From contig JAVKOQ010000047.1 of the NCBI GenBank assembly GCA_031835245.1, positions 190,001 through 254,000 on the forward strand: a stretch of 64,000 bases of DNA. Reading direction: 5' to 3'. Positions 34,224 to 44,426 of the stretch are shown piece by piece. Position numbers and translations under genes: made by a program. A model generated the notes under the pieces. The model was not told the origin of the DNA, did not search any database, and was given only the letters and a program-made list of their open reading frames with translations. The DNA comes from Balamuthia mandrillaris (taxonomy: Eukaryota; Discosea; Longamoebia; Balamuthiidae). Every line of letters begins with the position of its first letter. Positions within the stretch are counted from its first letter, which is position 1.

Positions 34224-36623
34224 TTAACCATGTTGTGGCGCAGCCGCCGCCTGCTTCGCCACAGTGTAATCGGCAGAGGCGAGGACAGGGGAAGGTGTGT
34301 TGGGAGAAGAAGAGGTGAGCGGCTTTTGCGGGCGTTTGTACCGCTCGATCCAACGGGTGAGCGTCTCGACCCACTCGTTTGTTTCCTCTTCCGTGCTGGT
34401 GGCCAACACCCAAACACGATTGCGTGTGGTCAGTTCGATGGCATTTACAGGAGGCTTGGCTTTGCGCACCATTACCACGTCATGCAGGTCCAAAGAGCCT
34501 TAAATATTTTTTAAAAAAAGAAAAATGAAGGAAGTTTAGCGTATTTCTTTGGCTGCACAACATATTCCTAACGTTACCTCTGGGTGGTGGCCGTTCAGCA
34601 TCAGCATAGTATAGAAGCTTTCCGTTTTCCAACATTATGAACAATCTCTTTTTCCAACTCTTGAATACGTCACCTCGTTTGACCATGTAACCTATCTTCG
34701 TGATCTGAGCATCCATTGCCTCTTGCTCCAAAGCGTTGGGGATGATGCCTTCTCCAGCAGGAACCAATCTGGGCGCCGAGTTAATGAGAGAAGAGTTCCT
34801 GTAGACATCCGCGTGTGGCTCCACCATGAAATGGAGGAGGGCGTTGAAGTCCTTCTGCTTACATTTCAGGTTTTGCATTTTCTGTTCCACGTTTTGATAC
34901 TTGTCCGCCAATTTTTCGCTTATCTCTTTCTCCCAGGCTTCTTTGTTGCTCTCTGCCTCTGCAGTTTTGGCGTCAACCATTTTTCTGCTTTTCTGACGCT
35001 CTTTCTTGTAGGCATGTACCAACTTTTCGTTCTTTCTCTCCAACGTGGTCACTTTCTCTTCGTATTCTTTCAGGCGTTCCTTGTTCTCTTCGTCCATTTT
35101 CATGTACTTTCGTAATTCCACTTGCAAAGCTCGGATGTGTTTCACCAAGCGAGCGTTCATTTCTTCCATTGTTTCCTCCGCTTCATCCTCTTCCTCTTCC
35201 TCAACTTTGTGGTTCTTTTTTGCTTCTTGTTGTTCTCTCACCTGTGGTTGTGTTACAGCAGTTGCTGTAGGATTTGTTGTTGATGTGCTCTGCGTGCCTC
35301 CTCTCGGAGATCTCAGTTCACCTATGTTTGTTGGCTGGTTGGAAGCCGCGGTATTTCTTCTTCCTTGTGCCGCATCGCGTTGCATGCTACGCTTAGCGTT
35401 GTCACTGTGGCGTTTTTTGCTTCTCTCCGTAGCTTCAGAAGACACTTTGCGAGGGTCGGACTGAGCTGCTCCATCTTCTCCGCTGTGTTTTCTCGTTCTG
35501 ATCTCTTCAGTACCTCTGCTGCCTGCTCGTTTTCTTTGTCCTATCTCCGGGCTGATGGGTGCATCGGAAGGAGATCCTACATTTGCATCTGTGTCTTGTT
35601 TGCCACTTCCTGTTCGGGTTCTTCGCTCTGACGAATTACGCATTTTTCTGCCATCTGTTGTAGTTTAAAAGTAACTGATCTCAGCAAAAGAGAACGGGAG
35701 AGGAGAGAACAAAGAAGAAAGCGAGGGAACTGGCGAAAAATGAAGAGAGATGTACTGATAGGAGAGCCAGTGGCAGAGGATGGGTCGTAAGCAGCAGAAG
35801 TTGAGCCTAGTGTGAACAAGGCTGTAGTTTGTGCAGAAAGAGCAGCCACTTGGCAGAACTGCTCAAAGTTGAGATGTTGATGCTTTTTGCCCTCATGAAA
35901 ACGATTCATCACTGGTGTTAGGTGTTATATTATGGCATTAGAGGATTGAAGAAAGAGAACAAGAACCACGCGAACTTACCTTCTTCCACAAATACGTGCA
36001 ATAAGTCGATTCGAGACTTCTCTCCAGGATAAAGTGCAGCAGCTATGTCCTTGAGAGCCTCTGACAGTTCTTCGTTGGAGATGGTTCCAGTGTTGTCACT
36101 GTCAAATGCTTTGAACGACACTGCGAAAAATAGAGAGAGAGAGAGAGAGAGAGAGACATCAGCAGTTGGGAAACACAATCGTTTTCGCGAAAAAGAGGCG
36201 TTCAACAAACGTTTCAGCTTCTGGAAAGTGTCGTTGGAGGAGAAAACAGTAAACGCGTCCAAAAAGTCTTCAAAGGTGACGCGAGCACAACTGCGAACGT
36301 CGAAGGCGGCGTAAAGACGGTTGTTGAGGGGAGAAGAGAAAGGGCCAGTGCGAGGTAGTGGCAGCTCCAGCTTTCGAAGTATCTGTTGAAACTGGCCCTT
36401 AGTGAGGCCCTCCTTGGCTGCAAGCGCTCCGGCCTCATTCTGTAACAGTTGGGCAAGGCTTTGTGGTGTCCCTATTTTTCAAGTTTGGACAGTTCACCGT
36501 CAAACCAACGCCCCACCAGCAGATCTGTCCGCTTTGAAATGAAAAAAAAAAATAATAAATCAAAAACGTACATCGAACAGTCTTGTTCAAGAGACAGAGC
36601 TCTTGTTCTTTGTGCCCAGCCAT
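34224..36623 (-). CDS. EF-hand / coiled-coil / PH-domain protein
   Basis: The first exon starts with MAGHKEQELCLLNKTVR (ATG at 36623) and joins across an intron to TPQSLAQLLQNEAGALAAKEG. EF-hand-like repeats follow, including a complete loop DSDNTGTISNEE (near 36090). Then come a Ser/Arg-rich linker, a long coiled coil (LRKYMKMDEENKERLKEYEE, 34900-35180) and a C-terminal PH domain (GYMVKRGDVFKSWKKRLFIM ... TEEETNEWVETLTRW). A calcium-regulated membrane adaptor is inferred. The order EF-hand, coil, PH does not match a human family I can name; SWAP70-like proteins have PH before coil. The 5' exon junction is a best guess. Confidence 0.75.
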
Positions 36624-36932
36624 TTCTAGCAGCGAATATTTCAAAAGAAGCTGATGGTGTGGCTACGCAGCTGGTCGACCGCGGTGGCGTGATGGGCAGC
36701 GCTACTCTTTCTGGCGGGTGTTTGTTATTTTTTTTTTTCGTGTGTGTGTGTGCGTTGGTCATTTTGTGGGGTTTTCGCGCATCTTGCTATCCTCTCGTAT
36801 TATTGTTGTTTGTCAATTATTATTTGGGGACGACGATAATAATCGGGAAGAGGGCCTTATGCCCACAGCACAATCTCTGCAGCTAAACCGTGCCGAAAAA
36901 AAAAAAAAAAACAAAAAGAGTAGCGCTGGAGG
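36624..36932. promoter_or_regulatory. Divergent promoter region, EF/PH gene (-) and SOD (+)
   Basis: 309 bases between divergent starts. A short T run with TG repeats lies at about 36729-36755 and an A-rich run just before the SOD start. No gene seen. Confidence 0.4.
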
Positions 36933-38005
36933 ATGCGGCTCCTCCGCACGTCCTTGCCCTGTTTGGTGGTGATGGGGGGCTTGCTTGCCTTCGTGGCTGC
37001 CACACAAGTGCAAGCCAAACCGTACGCCTCCCTTCCGGACCTTCCTTATGATTACAATGCGCTGGAGCCCTACATAGACGAGCAAACCATGCGGCTACAT
37101 CACGACAAACACCACGCTGCCTACACTGACAAGCTGAACCAAGCCATGTTCGAAGTGCGTGGCTTCAAGGAAGGCGATCGGGCAGCTTCCCTTGCGCCGG
37201 AAGACTTTTTGTTCGAGTTCTTTGCGCTGACGGAACCGTTCCCTGAACACCTGAAGGGCCTTATCCCGACCATTCGCAACAACCTTGGCGGCTACGTCAA
37301 CCACGCCATGTTTTGGAAGGTCATGGCACCCCCTCAACAAACGCCTTCAGACGTTGTAAAACGGAAAACTGGTACATACGCTTTTTTTTTTGTTACGAAA
37401 TGGTCTGGACAAGACTTTGCTAAACGCTCCCCTATCCGGACCAAGCAGACTTTGTGAACACACCCAAACCAGGACGCGTGAAGAAGGAGCTTCTTGGAAA
37501 ACACAACTGGGGCGAATTTGAAGCATTCTTGGAAGACTTTAGGAAGACTGCCCGGTCAGTCTTTGGGAGCGGTTGGGTGTGGCTGGTATGGGACCCATTG
37601 GAGAAGAAGAAGCCGCTGTGGCAGGAAGAGAGGTTGGAGCTGAAGCTGGTGACAACGGCCAACCAGGACAACCCCCTAATGCAGGGCTTGTATCCCATCT
37701 TGTGCATGGACTTGTGGGAGCATGCCTATTACCTTCGCTACAACAACAGAAGGGACGAGTGGATTGAAGCCTTTTTGCAGATTATCAACTGGGACCAAGT
37801 GGAGGCCAATCTTTCCGAAGCCCTGGAAATGTACCGTCGTCGTGCTCTCACTCTCTTGGCTCAAACTGAAGCGGCTACAAACGGTGATGGTGGGAGTAAC
37901 AGCAACATGTTTGAGAAAGAGCTGCAGAAGGGCTCCGTTAAAAAGAAGTCCATGGAAGAGATTAGAGAGGAGAGACGTAAAATGAGAACACATTCTGAGT
38001 TGTGA
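36933..38005 (+). CDS. Fe/Mn superoxide dismutase with secretory signal peptide
   Basis: Dismutates superoxide to peroxide and oxygen. Exons 36933-37371 and 37449-38005, joined as VVKRKTDFVNTP. The metal ligands are visible: His in MRLHHDKHHAAY, His in GGYVNHAMFW, Asp and His in CMDLWEHAYY. Other family marks are FGSGWVWL and INWDQVEANL. The N-terminus MRLLRTSLPCLVVMGGLLAF ... TQVQA is a hydrophobic signal peptide rather than an amphipathic mitochondrial one. The basic C-terminal extension of about 40 residues ends in HSEL, resembling a weak KDEL-type signal. Whether iron or manganese is used cannot be told by eye. Confidence 0.88.
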
Positions 38006-38325
<320 letters not shown>

Positions 38326-39651
38326 CTACTTGGCAGAAAGAGCGGAGGAGGCAGCGCCACTCTTGAAGATGACCTCCTTGATGACGCCAACAGCGACGGT
38401 CTTCTTGAGGTCACGCACGGCAAAGCGGCCCAAGGGAGGAAAGTCGTGGAAAGCCTCCACGCACAAGGGCTTCTTGGGGATAAGCTTGACCAAGGCGGCA
38501 TCTCCGGTCTTGATGGAGGCGGGGTTCTCCTCCAGCACGGTTCCGCTGCGGCGGTCCAGCTTGGAGAGCAGCTGGTCGAACCTGCAGCTGACATGGCTGG
38601 TGTGACAGTCCACCACGGGGGAGTAGCCAGGCCTGATCTCATGGTCGATGACTACGACCTGGGCGATGAAAGCCTCGGCCTCCATGGGAGGGTGGTCCTT
38701 AGCGTCTCCGCAGATCATGCCCCTGTGCAGCTGCTTGACGGAGAGGCCCCTCACGTTGAACCCGACGTTCGTGCCAGGCTCAGCAAAAGGCAGGCGGGTG
38801 TGGTTGCTCTCCACGGTCTTGATCTCGGCACGGAGGTTGCCGGGAGCAAAGTGGCCCATGGTATTGGGCCTCAGCACGCCAGTCTCCACGCGACCCACGG
38901 GCACGGTGCCGATGCCGGACACCTTGTAAACGTCCTGCAGGGGCACACGGAGAGGCTTGTCAACAGGCCTCTTGGGGGGCTTCACAGCGTCAAAGGCCTG
39001 GATGAGGGTTGGGCCGTTGTACCAAGGCATGTGGCTGGTGGGCTCAGTCAGGTTGTAACCCTCCCAACCGGAGATGGGGACGAAGGGGATCCTCTCTGGG
39101 TTGTAGCCAATCCTCTTCAAGAAGTTGGAAACTTCCCTCTTGATCTCCAGATACCTTCCCTCGTCAAAGTTGACGGTGTCGTCGTCCATCTTGTTGATGG
39201 CCACGATCATCTGCTTCACGCCGAGGGTGAAGGAGAGCAAGGCATGCTCCCTGGTAGAGCCCTGCTTGTCGATGCCGCTCTCGAACTCTCCCCTCCTGGC
39301 AGAGATGACGAGCATGGCCACATCCGCCTGGCTGGTGCCGGTGATCATGTTCTTGATGAAGTCCTTGTGGCCAGGCGCATCGATGATGGTCACCTCATAC
39401 TTGGCGGTCTCGAACTTCCACTGGGAGATATCGATGGTGATGCCGCGATCCCTCTCCGCCTTGAGCTTATCCAGCACGTAAGCGAATTTGAAGGTGGACT
39501 TTCCACGGTCGTTGGCCTCCTTCTCGTACTTCTCCATCATCCTGGGGTCGATGCCTCCACACTTGAAGATCATATGGCCACAGGTGGTGCTCTTGCCAGC
39601 ATCCACATGGCCAATCACAACGATGTTAACGCGAGTCTTGTCTTTGCCCAT
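38326..39651 (-). CDS. EEF1A: Translation elongation factor 1-alpha
   Basis: GTPase that delivers aminoacyl-tRNA to the ribosome. A single uninterrupted frame of 441 codons. G motifs: [16 protein letters not shown] and NKMD are all intact; the effector region [13 protein letters not shown] is present. Domain 2 and 3 marks are [23 protein letters not shown] and [17 protein letters not shown]. It is the only long intronless, GC-richer gene here, as expected for strong expression and codon bias. Slightly divergent residues around [12 protein letters not shown]. It diverges from the PH gene 482 bases away. Confidence 0.97.
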   Translation of the reverse strand: MGKDKTRVNIVVIGHVDAGKSTTCGHMIFKCGGIDPRMMEKYEKEANDRGKSTFKFAYVLDKLKAERDRGITIDISQWKFETAKYEVTIIDAPGHKDFIKNMITGTSQADVAMLVISARRGEFESGIDKQGSTREHALLSFTLGVKQMIVAINKMDDDTVNFDEGRYLEIKREVSNFLKRIGYNPERIPFVPISGWEGYNLTEPTSHMPWYNGPTLIQAFDAVKPPKRPVDKPLRVPLQDVYKVSGIGTVPVGRVETGVLRPNTMGHFAPGNLRAEIKTVESNHTRLPFAEPGTNVGFNVRGLSVKQLHRGMICGDAKDHPPMEAEAFIAQVVVIDHEIRPGYSPVVDCHTSHVSCRFDQLLSKLDRRSGTVLEENPASIKTGDAALVKLIPKKPLCVEAFHDFPPLGRFAVRDLKKTVAVGVIKEVIFKSGAASSALSAK

Positions 39652-40133
39652 TGCTGTTCACTCAAAGTAAAGGAAAAAGAATGTATACAGGAAAGAAAAC
39701 AAAAGTTCCTCTAGAAGAAAAATGTGAGGATGTTGGAACAGTAAGTAGTTGTTACACCAACAGTAAGTCGTCAGTGGGCTATGCCAGTAAGAAGGTTTGT
39801 AAAGAAAGGTTTGAGTGTTTTGGTGAGTGGATGGACACTGTGACTTCAGCTGCCTTTTATTGTTGTCTTCCCGCAACTTCTTGCGGCCCTCTTTCCACGA
39901 TTGGCGTTCATACCCAATGCCGCGCCACACCATTGCTGGAAAAAAGAAGAAGTTTGCTGAATCTTTTTTGATGGGTCTTTGACTTTGGCGGATCATTTGT
40001 TCTTCATTACACTCCGTGACGTCCCGATGTTGTTTGCGAAGGTTACGCAACGCCCCTCGGGCAGTATTCTCTCTTTGAAAAAATTACCGCCCTGCAAGGC
40101 AGGAAAAGTGAGACGGTGGAGGAGTGAAGGAGG
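39652..40133. promoter_or_regulatory. Divergent promoter region, eEF1A (-) and PH gene (+)
   Basis: 482 bases, no supported gene. On the eEF1A side a pyrimidine tract followed by an AG immediately before the ATG could be the end of a 5' UTR intron, which is common for eEF1A genes; inference only. Confidence 0.4.
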
Positions 40134-41415
40134 ATGGAGAAAACGACGACCACCAAAAGCCGGAGCTCCTCCCAAACCAAGGGCAATGAGGTAACGTACT
40201 CTTCTGTTGGAATGCTGACCCTAGGTTCTGCAATGGCCAGCCACTCACCACGACACACAAAAAGATAAAGGAAGGCTGGGTGGTCAAACAAGGACCTCCC
40301 CCGTGGAAGACGTGGAAAAAACGGTGGCTCGTGCTTACCAGCTACAATCTGACCTATTTCAAATTAAGGGTGCGCCTCCTCTCCTTGTGTTTGCACTGTG
40401 GCCTTTAGCATCCCCCTTGACAGACCTTTTTTCGCCTCATGCGGTCGCTCAGACTGACCAGGCAAGCATGAAAGGGCAAGTCCCGATAAGCTCCGTTACT
40501 CTGTGTGGGCCGGCCGACAAGACTACCAGAAAGTTCAGCTTCAAAGTAGATACGCCAGTACGCAGCTTTGTGTTCGCCGCACAATCTACTGAAGAAATGA
40601 AACTGTGGTTGGACGCCATAAACAACGTCTGCACCAGCTACAAGGTAACCCTGTCTTTTGCTTTTTGTCTTTCACTTTGGGGTTTCCTGTCTTAATACCA
40701 TGTGTGGTGGTGGTCACCATTCCCACCATTACGGTAGGCTACTGCTGGCATAACCACAACTACAACAACCAAAGCAACAACAACGAAGCGAACAGAGGCC
40801 TTCCGACGGCCTTCTGCTTCTGAACAAAAACTTACCTCTCAGCCAGGCTCTTCTCCGACGCGAGCAGGAGGAAGGATGGTTGAAACCTTATCCATACCGT
40901 CGCATTTGGAGAGCGCTACTGGCTCCTCGAAAGAACATCACCGCACGCAGAGCCGTTCCCCACGAGCCCACACCCCTCGCAACACATCAACCACCCGCAG
41001 TCCGCGCAACATATCTACTGGTCGCACTCCTCGCAGTGCGCGTGGCGCCAACAGCGCTTCTGCCAGCCAAGAGCTAGCTGCCTTTCGCGCTTCGGATGAA
41101 GGCAAAAAGGTACCGTCACCTTTTCATCTAATTCAAGGACTGTTTTCATAACGTTCCCTTTTTGCTTACATTGTGAACCATGTTTTGCAGTTGAGAGACA
41201 TATCATCAGGAGCTCTAAAGGCTGGCGGAGAGAAAGTGTTTAAGGAGATGGAATTAGAGCTGGCTGCTGTTCGCAAGAAGTACGACCAACGGAGGAAACA
41301 TATATTAGAGGAACTGGTCAAAAAAGAAATAGAGGCTGTGGTTAATAAGTATGAAGCTCAGCGCCAGCTCATCCTCGAGGAAATACGCAGACAAACAGAA
41401 TTGAGCCACACCTAA
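40134..41415 (+). CDS. Small PH-domain protein with coiled-coil tail
   Basis: Exon 1 40134-40190 (MEKTTTTKSRSS), exon 2 from 40265 encoding the start of a PH domain (IKEGWVVKQGPPPWKTWKKR, LTSYNLTYFKLR), then ASMKGQVPISSVTLCG ... KVDTPVRSFVFAAQSTEEM, LWLDAINNV. Exon 40738-41109 encodes Thr/Ser/Arg-rich low complexity (RSPRAHTPRNT). The last exon 41191-41415 encodes an amphipathic helix (RDISSGALKAGGEKVFKEME ... VKKEIEAVVNKYEAQ). The intron within the PH domain is also open in frame. Phosphoinositide binding is inferred from the basic KxWKKR segment. Function unknown. Confidence 0.8.
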
Positions 41416-41816
41416 CCTAGCCTGCTGTTCTTCTCCTCTACACGTGCTCTCTCTCTCTCTCTCTCTCTTTGCTGGATGTAATAAGCCATCTTTCTCACAA
41501 GTATTACCTCGTTGTCTGTTGTAAATGCACGTTTGCTGCATCGGGTAGATGTAGTTGTGAGCGGTTTGTAATCATATCGTTTCTTCATGTTACATAAATA
41601 AATAAAACAAATAAAGAGGAACAGAAAAGAGAGCCTTCTTTTCATATCCAACACCTCCACTACCAGTACCTTTTCACACTCCGCGCGGGTGGGTGGGTGG
41701 GTCATCCAACAAAGTCTTACCTCCTTTTTTTTTGGGTGGAAGGGAGTAGATTGATGAAACAACACGTGAAGCCCTTTCGTTGTGTTGCAATCCAAAAATA
41801 CTTTGATGCTGGCGCT
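41416..41816. other. Intergenic region between convergent PH and DCAF10-like genes
   Basis: Holds a CT array at 41447-41467 just after the PH gene stop (probably 3' UTR), an AATAAA-like run near 41597-41613 and a GGGT repeat at 41689-41702. No gene recognised. Confidence 0.5.
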
Positions 41817-41971
41817 CTACGTTAGAACTAGTTCATGGCTCTGGAAGATGCCGGTCTGTCCTCCTGCGTATAGGACTACTTTTCCATCAAGGCCGCCTGA
41901 TGCTAGTTCGCTGAAAAGCAAAAACATGAAGTAGTTGTTCAGTAAGATAAGAAGTGTCACCATCGAGCGAG

Positions 41972-42011
<40 letters not shown>

Positions 42012-43311
42012 GTCGAAAAAGATAGGAGAGAAAACCAACGGTAAAAATGGGTGGTATCTACAAGTTAGCACCCTAGAGTAAAGAATAATATGTGAGCCGA
42101 ATCTTGTCATAAAACAGGGGAACAAAAGGCAAGAGAGAACACATACGGAGCGTCGTGAGTGTTAAGGCATGCCCGCCATTTTCGTGGCTGCATATGCTGC
42201 AGCATGGCGGAGGTAGACATGAGGCGCCGCCCACTGCGCGTGGTAGGAGAAAGGCCTCCTTTGGGTTCCGCGTGGCTGTCCTCTTTCGGTTCCTTCCTTT
42301 CCTTCAAACAAAACATGCGCAAGCTGATAAGAGAAATCCCTCATTAGTTGCAAGTCAAGAGTCTAGCAGGAAGCAAATGGACATGCTCACCCTTTGTAAT
42401 AAGGAGAACAAACGTAGTACGGCTCAGCTGAAGAGAAGCAAGGCTCTTTTATGAACCCAGAGCCAGAGCTTGAATCCTTTTTTTTTTTTTTTTTTTTTTT
42501 TGTCAGTTGGGACAACAAATGTTGCTGCTGCGGAGAAACCTACCGGGACATAAAAGAGTAAGCGGCTTGGAAAGAGAGGATAAGTTTGGGCGGATGGTGA
42601 GTCCACCTTTTCAACCGAGAGTTGATGGGAGGTCAGCGGGGTGGGTTGTTCGGGATCAGAGTGCGGAGCCTCCAAGTCAAATACACAGCATACTTCCTTT
42701 CCGTTGTGCATGTGCCGTCGGGCTAATAAATATCTGCCACATGCTGAAACCTGCAGCGAAGTCGCATAGCCGTTTCTGGAAGGCTGAGCAGGGGAGTGAG
42801 AGATAGTTTCAGAAAACAACAAGACCTGACAGAAGAGTTAAGCAACCTCATAAAGGACTTCCAAGCGATTGCGATGGCGCACAAACTCGCGTGGTAGCTC
42901 CGCCGCGTCAGTTATAGTAGAGAAGGGTTTCACCCTCTTTCCATCAGCAAGCCGACAGAGAGTTGGTACATCGATGTCGAGCAGTTTGTCAGGTCGAGTG
43001 AGATCCAGCTCATGAAAGACCAACAAATGGCCGCTTGTAAGTGATATGATCAGGCGAGAGGAGGCTGGTGAGAGTGCCATTCTAGCCACCCCCTCCCGCT
43101 TAAATAAAACTCCGTTGGTTTGCGCCAAGCTTTCTCCGATACCCATTGATGGCGACAGAGTGTGATGATGACGGTTATGATGGTCCCCCCGAGTACCGTT
43201 TAGAGGGGACTCGTTTGCTTCAAGATCCTGTCCATGAGGCAAGAGCAAGCCAAATGAATAAAATGAATGCCCCCACAAGGAAAGAAAGGAGCAGAGAGAA
43301 GCAATAGCAAC

Positions 43312-43347
<36 letters not shown>

Positions 43348-44157
43348 GAACCCAAATCCGAACAGTGCCATCGAATCCAGCAGAAAGAAAATAACGTGAG
43401 GAAAAAGGTTCCACGTTCTTGACCCATCCCTCGTGTCCCACAAAGCTGCGAACACAGTGAGCCAAGTTACGAATATCCCACAGACGCATGCTGTTGTCAT
43501 CGCTTGCTGTCACAAAATGGCGGTCCGACATGAATCTGGCGATGTTGATGTTGTCGTCGTGTGCATTGATGACTCTATGTTGAATGTTGGCGTTGTGAGC
43601 GTCGTAGAGACGAAGGTTGGTGTCTTCACCCACCACCACTAGCGTGTGCCTTCGTAGTTGTGGTAACACAAATAGATGAGATGAAATCATTTGCCATCAT
43701 CAGAAACTGACAAATTTTAAAAGCAAAAAAAGGGGGGGCAAGAGAGTAATCAACGAACCCGAGTGGATGCCACTCGATGTTAAAAACAGGCACTCCTGCG
43801 TTCCGTTTTGCTACCGGACCTAAACTTCGTAACATTTGCTGATGCAGCTGGAAAAGCCAGAGAGATCAACACCAACAACAAAAAAAAAGAAAGACGGTTA
43901 GTTATTTTTTTCTCTAGGAGCAAGCCACAAAGAGAGAGAGAGAGAGAGAGAGCCATTGCTACCAAGTGATTAATATTATTGCAGCCCAGTTGTCGGTGAA
44001 GCAGAGCGAGAGGTGTTGCCCGTTTTCGTTTTTTCTTGCCGCATGGGAGGAGCGGCTGCAGCCCATCGCCGTCAGGCGTTGCCTCTTGGGTCATGACGAG
44101 AGAGGTGGGGGTTCCATTCTGTGCTGGTGGATGAAGCGACAGCTGTGGGGGATTCAT
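41817..44157 (-). CDS. DCAF10: DCAF10-like WD40 protein (CRL4 substrate receptor)
   Basis: Predicted DDB1-CUL4 substrate receptor. ATG at 44157; exons join as INHL-LHQQMLRSLGPVAKRNAGVP and HPLG-HTLVVVGEDTNLRL. WD repeats: VFNIEWHPLG, NLRLYDAHNANIQHRVINAH, DRHFVTASDDNSMRLWDIRN, VGHEGWVKNVEPFSSRYFLS then AGFDGTVRIW. Next ALSPASSRLIISLTSGHLLV, followed by LDLTRPDKLLDI, then ELASGGLDGKVVLYAGGQ at the C-terminus, which parallels the DCAF10 ending. DWDIR and LWDIR carry the WDxR-type dyad expected for DDB1 binding. About seven exons with GA-array introns. Assignment to DCAF10 rather than another WD40 protein is from memory of its sequence. Confidence 0.75.
42478..42500. repeat. T homopolymer (23 bases)
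   Basis: Uninterrupted T run within an intron of the DCAF10-like gene; on the sense strand it is poly-A. Prone to length error. Confidence 0.95.
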
Positions 44158-44346
44158 ATATATATGTACACCACCAAACGTCCTTCCTTTCGTTGCCCTC
44201 TTCTTCCCTCTTCTTCTCTTCTTTTTATATTTTTTGGCCGTGACGTCATGGAAACCAAAAACTATTAATTATTATACTGCGATGAAAGGCAGTGCTTGCA
44301 TTCCTTACATTTTCGACCTTTCTTCTTCTTTCCGTGCCCATCATTG

Positions 44347-44398
44347 CAGGCCAGCAGCCATCTTCAAGTCCTTCATTTTGAAGGCAGGAAGCTTGTAG
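44347..44398 (-). repeat. Partial duplicate of the villin-headpiece terminal exon
   Basis: 52 bases at 44347-44398 repeat 44430-44481 with a single mismatch, offset 83 bases. It encodes the same KLPAFKMKDLKMAAGL on the minus strand, followed by Gln and a stop. It lies just past the stop codon of the main gene. Confidence 0.95.
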
Positions 44399-44426
44399 CT
44401 TTCAGGGTCCGGTGGTGGTAGGAGCA

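Noticed and set aside
36472-36540. Extra N-terminal exon reading RTDLLVGRWFDGELSKLEK for the EF-hand/PH gene
   Set aside because: It ends in a stop before any usable donor, and the alternative junction from 36570 to the exon starting at TPQSLAQ is in frame. It is left as a weak alternative.
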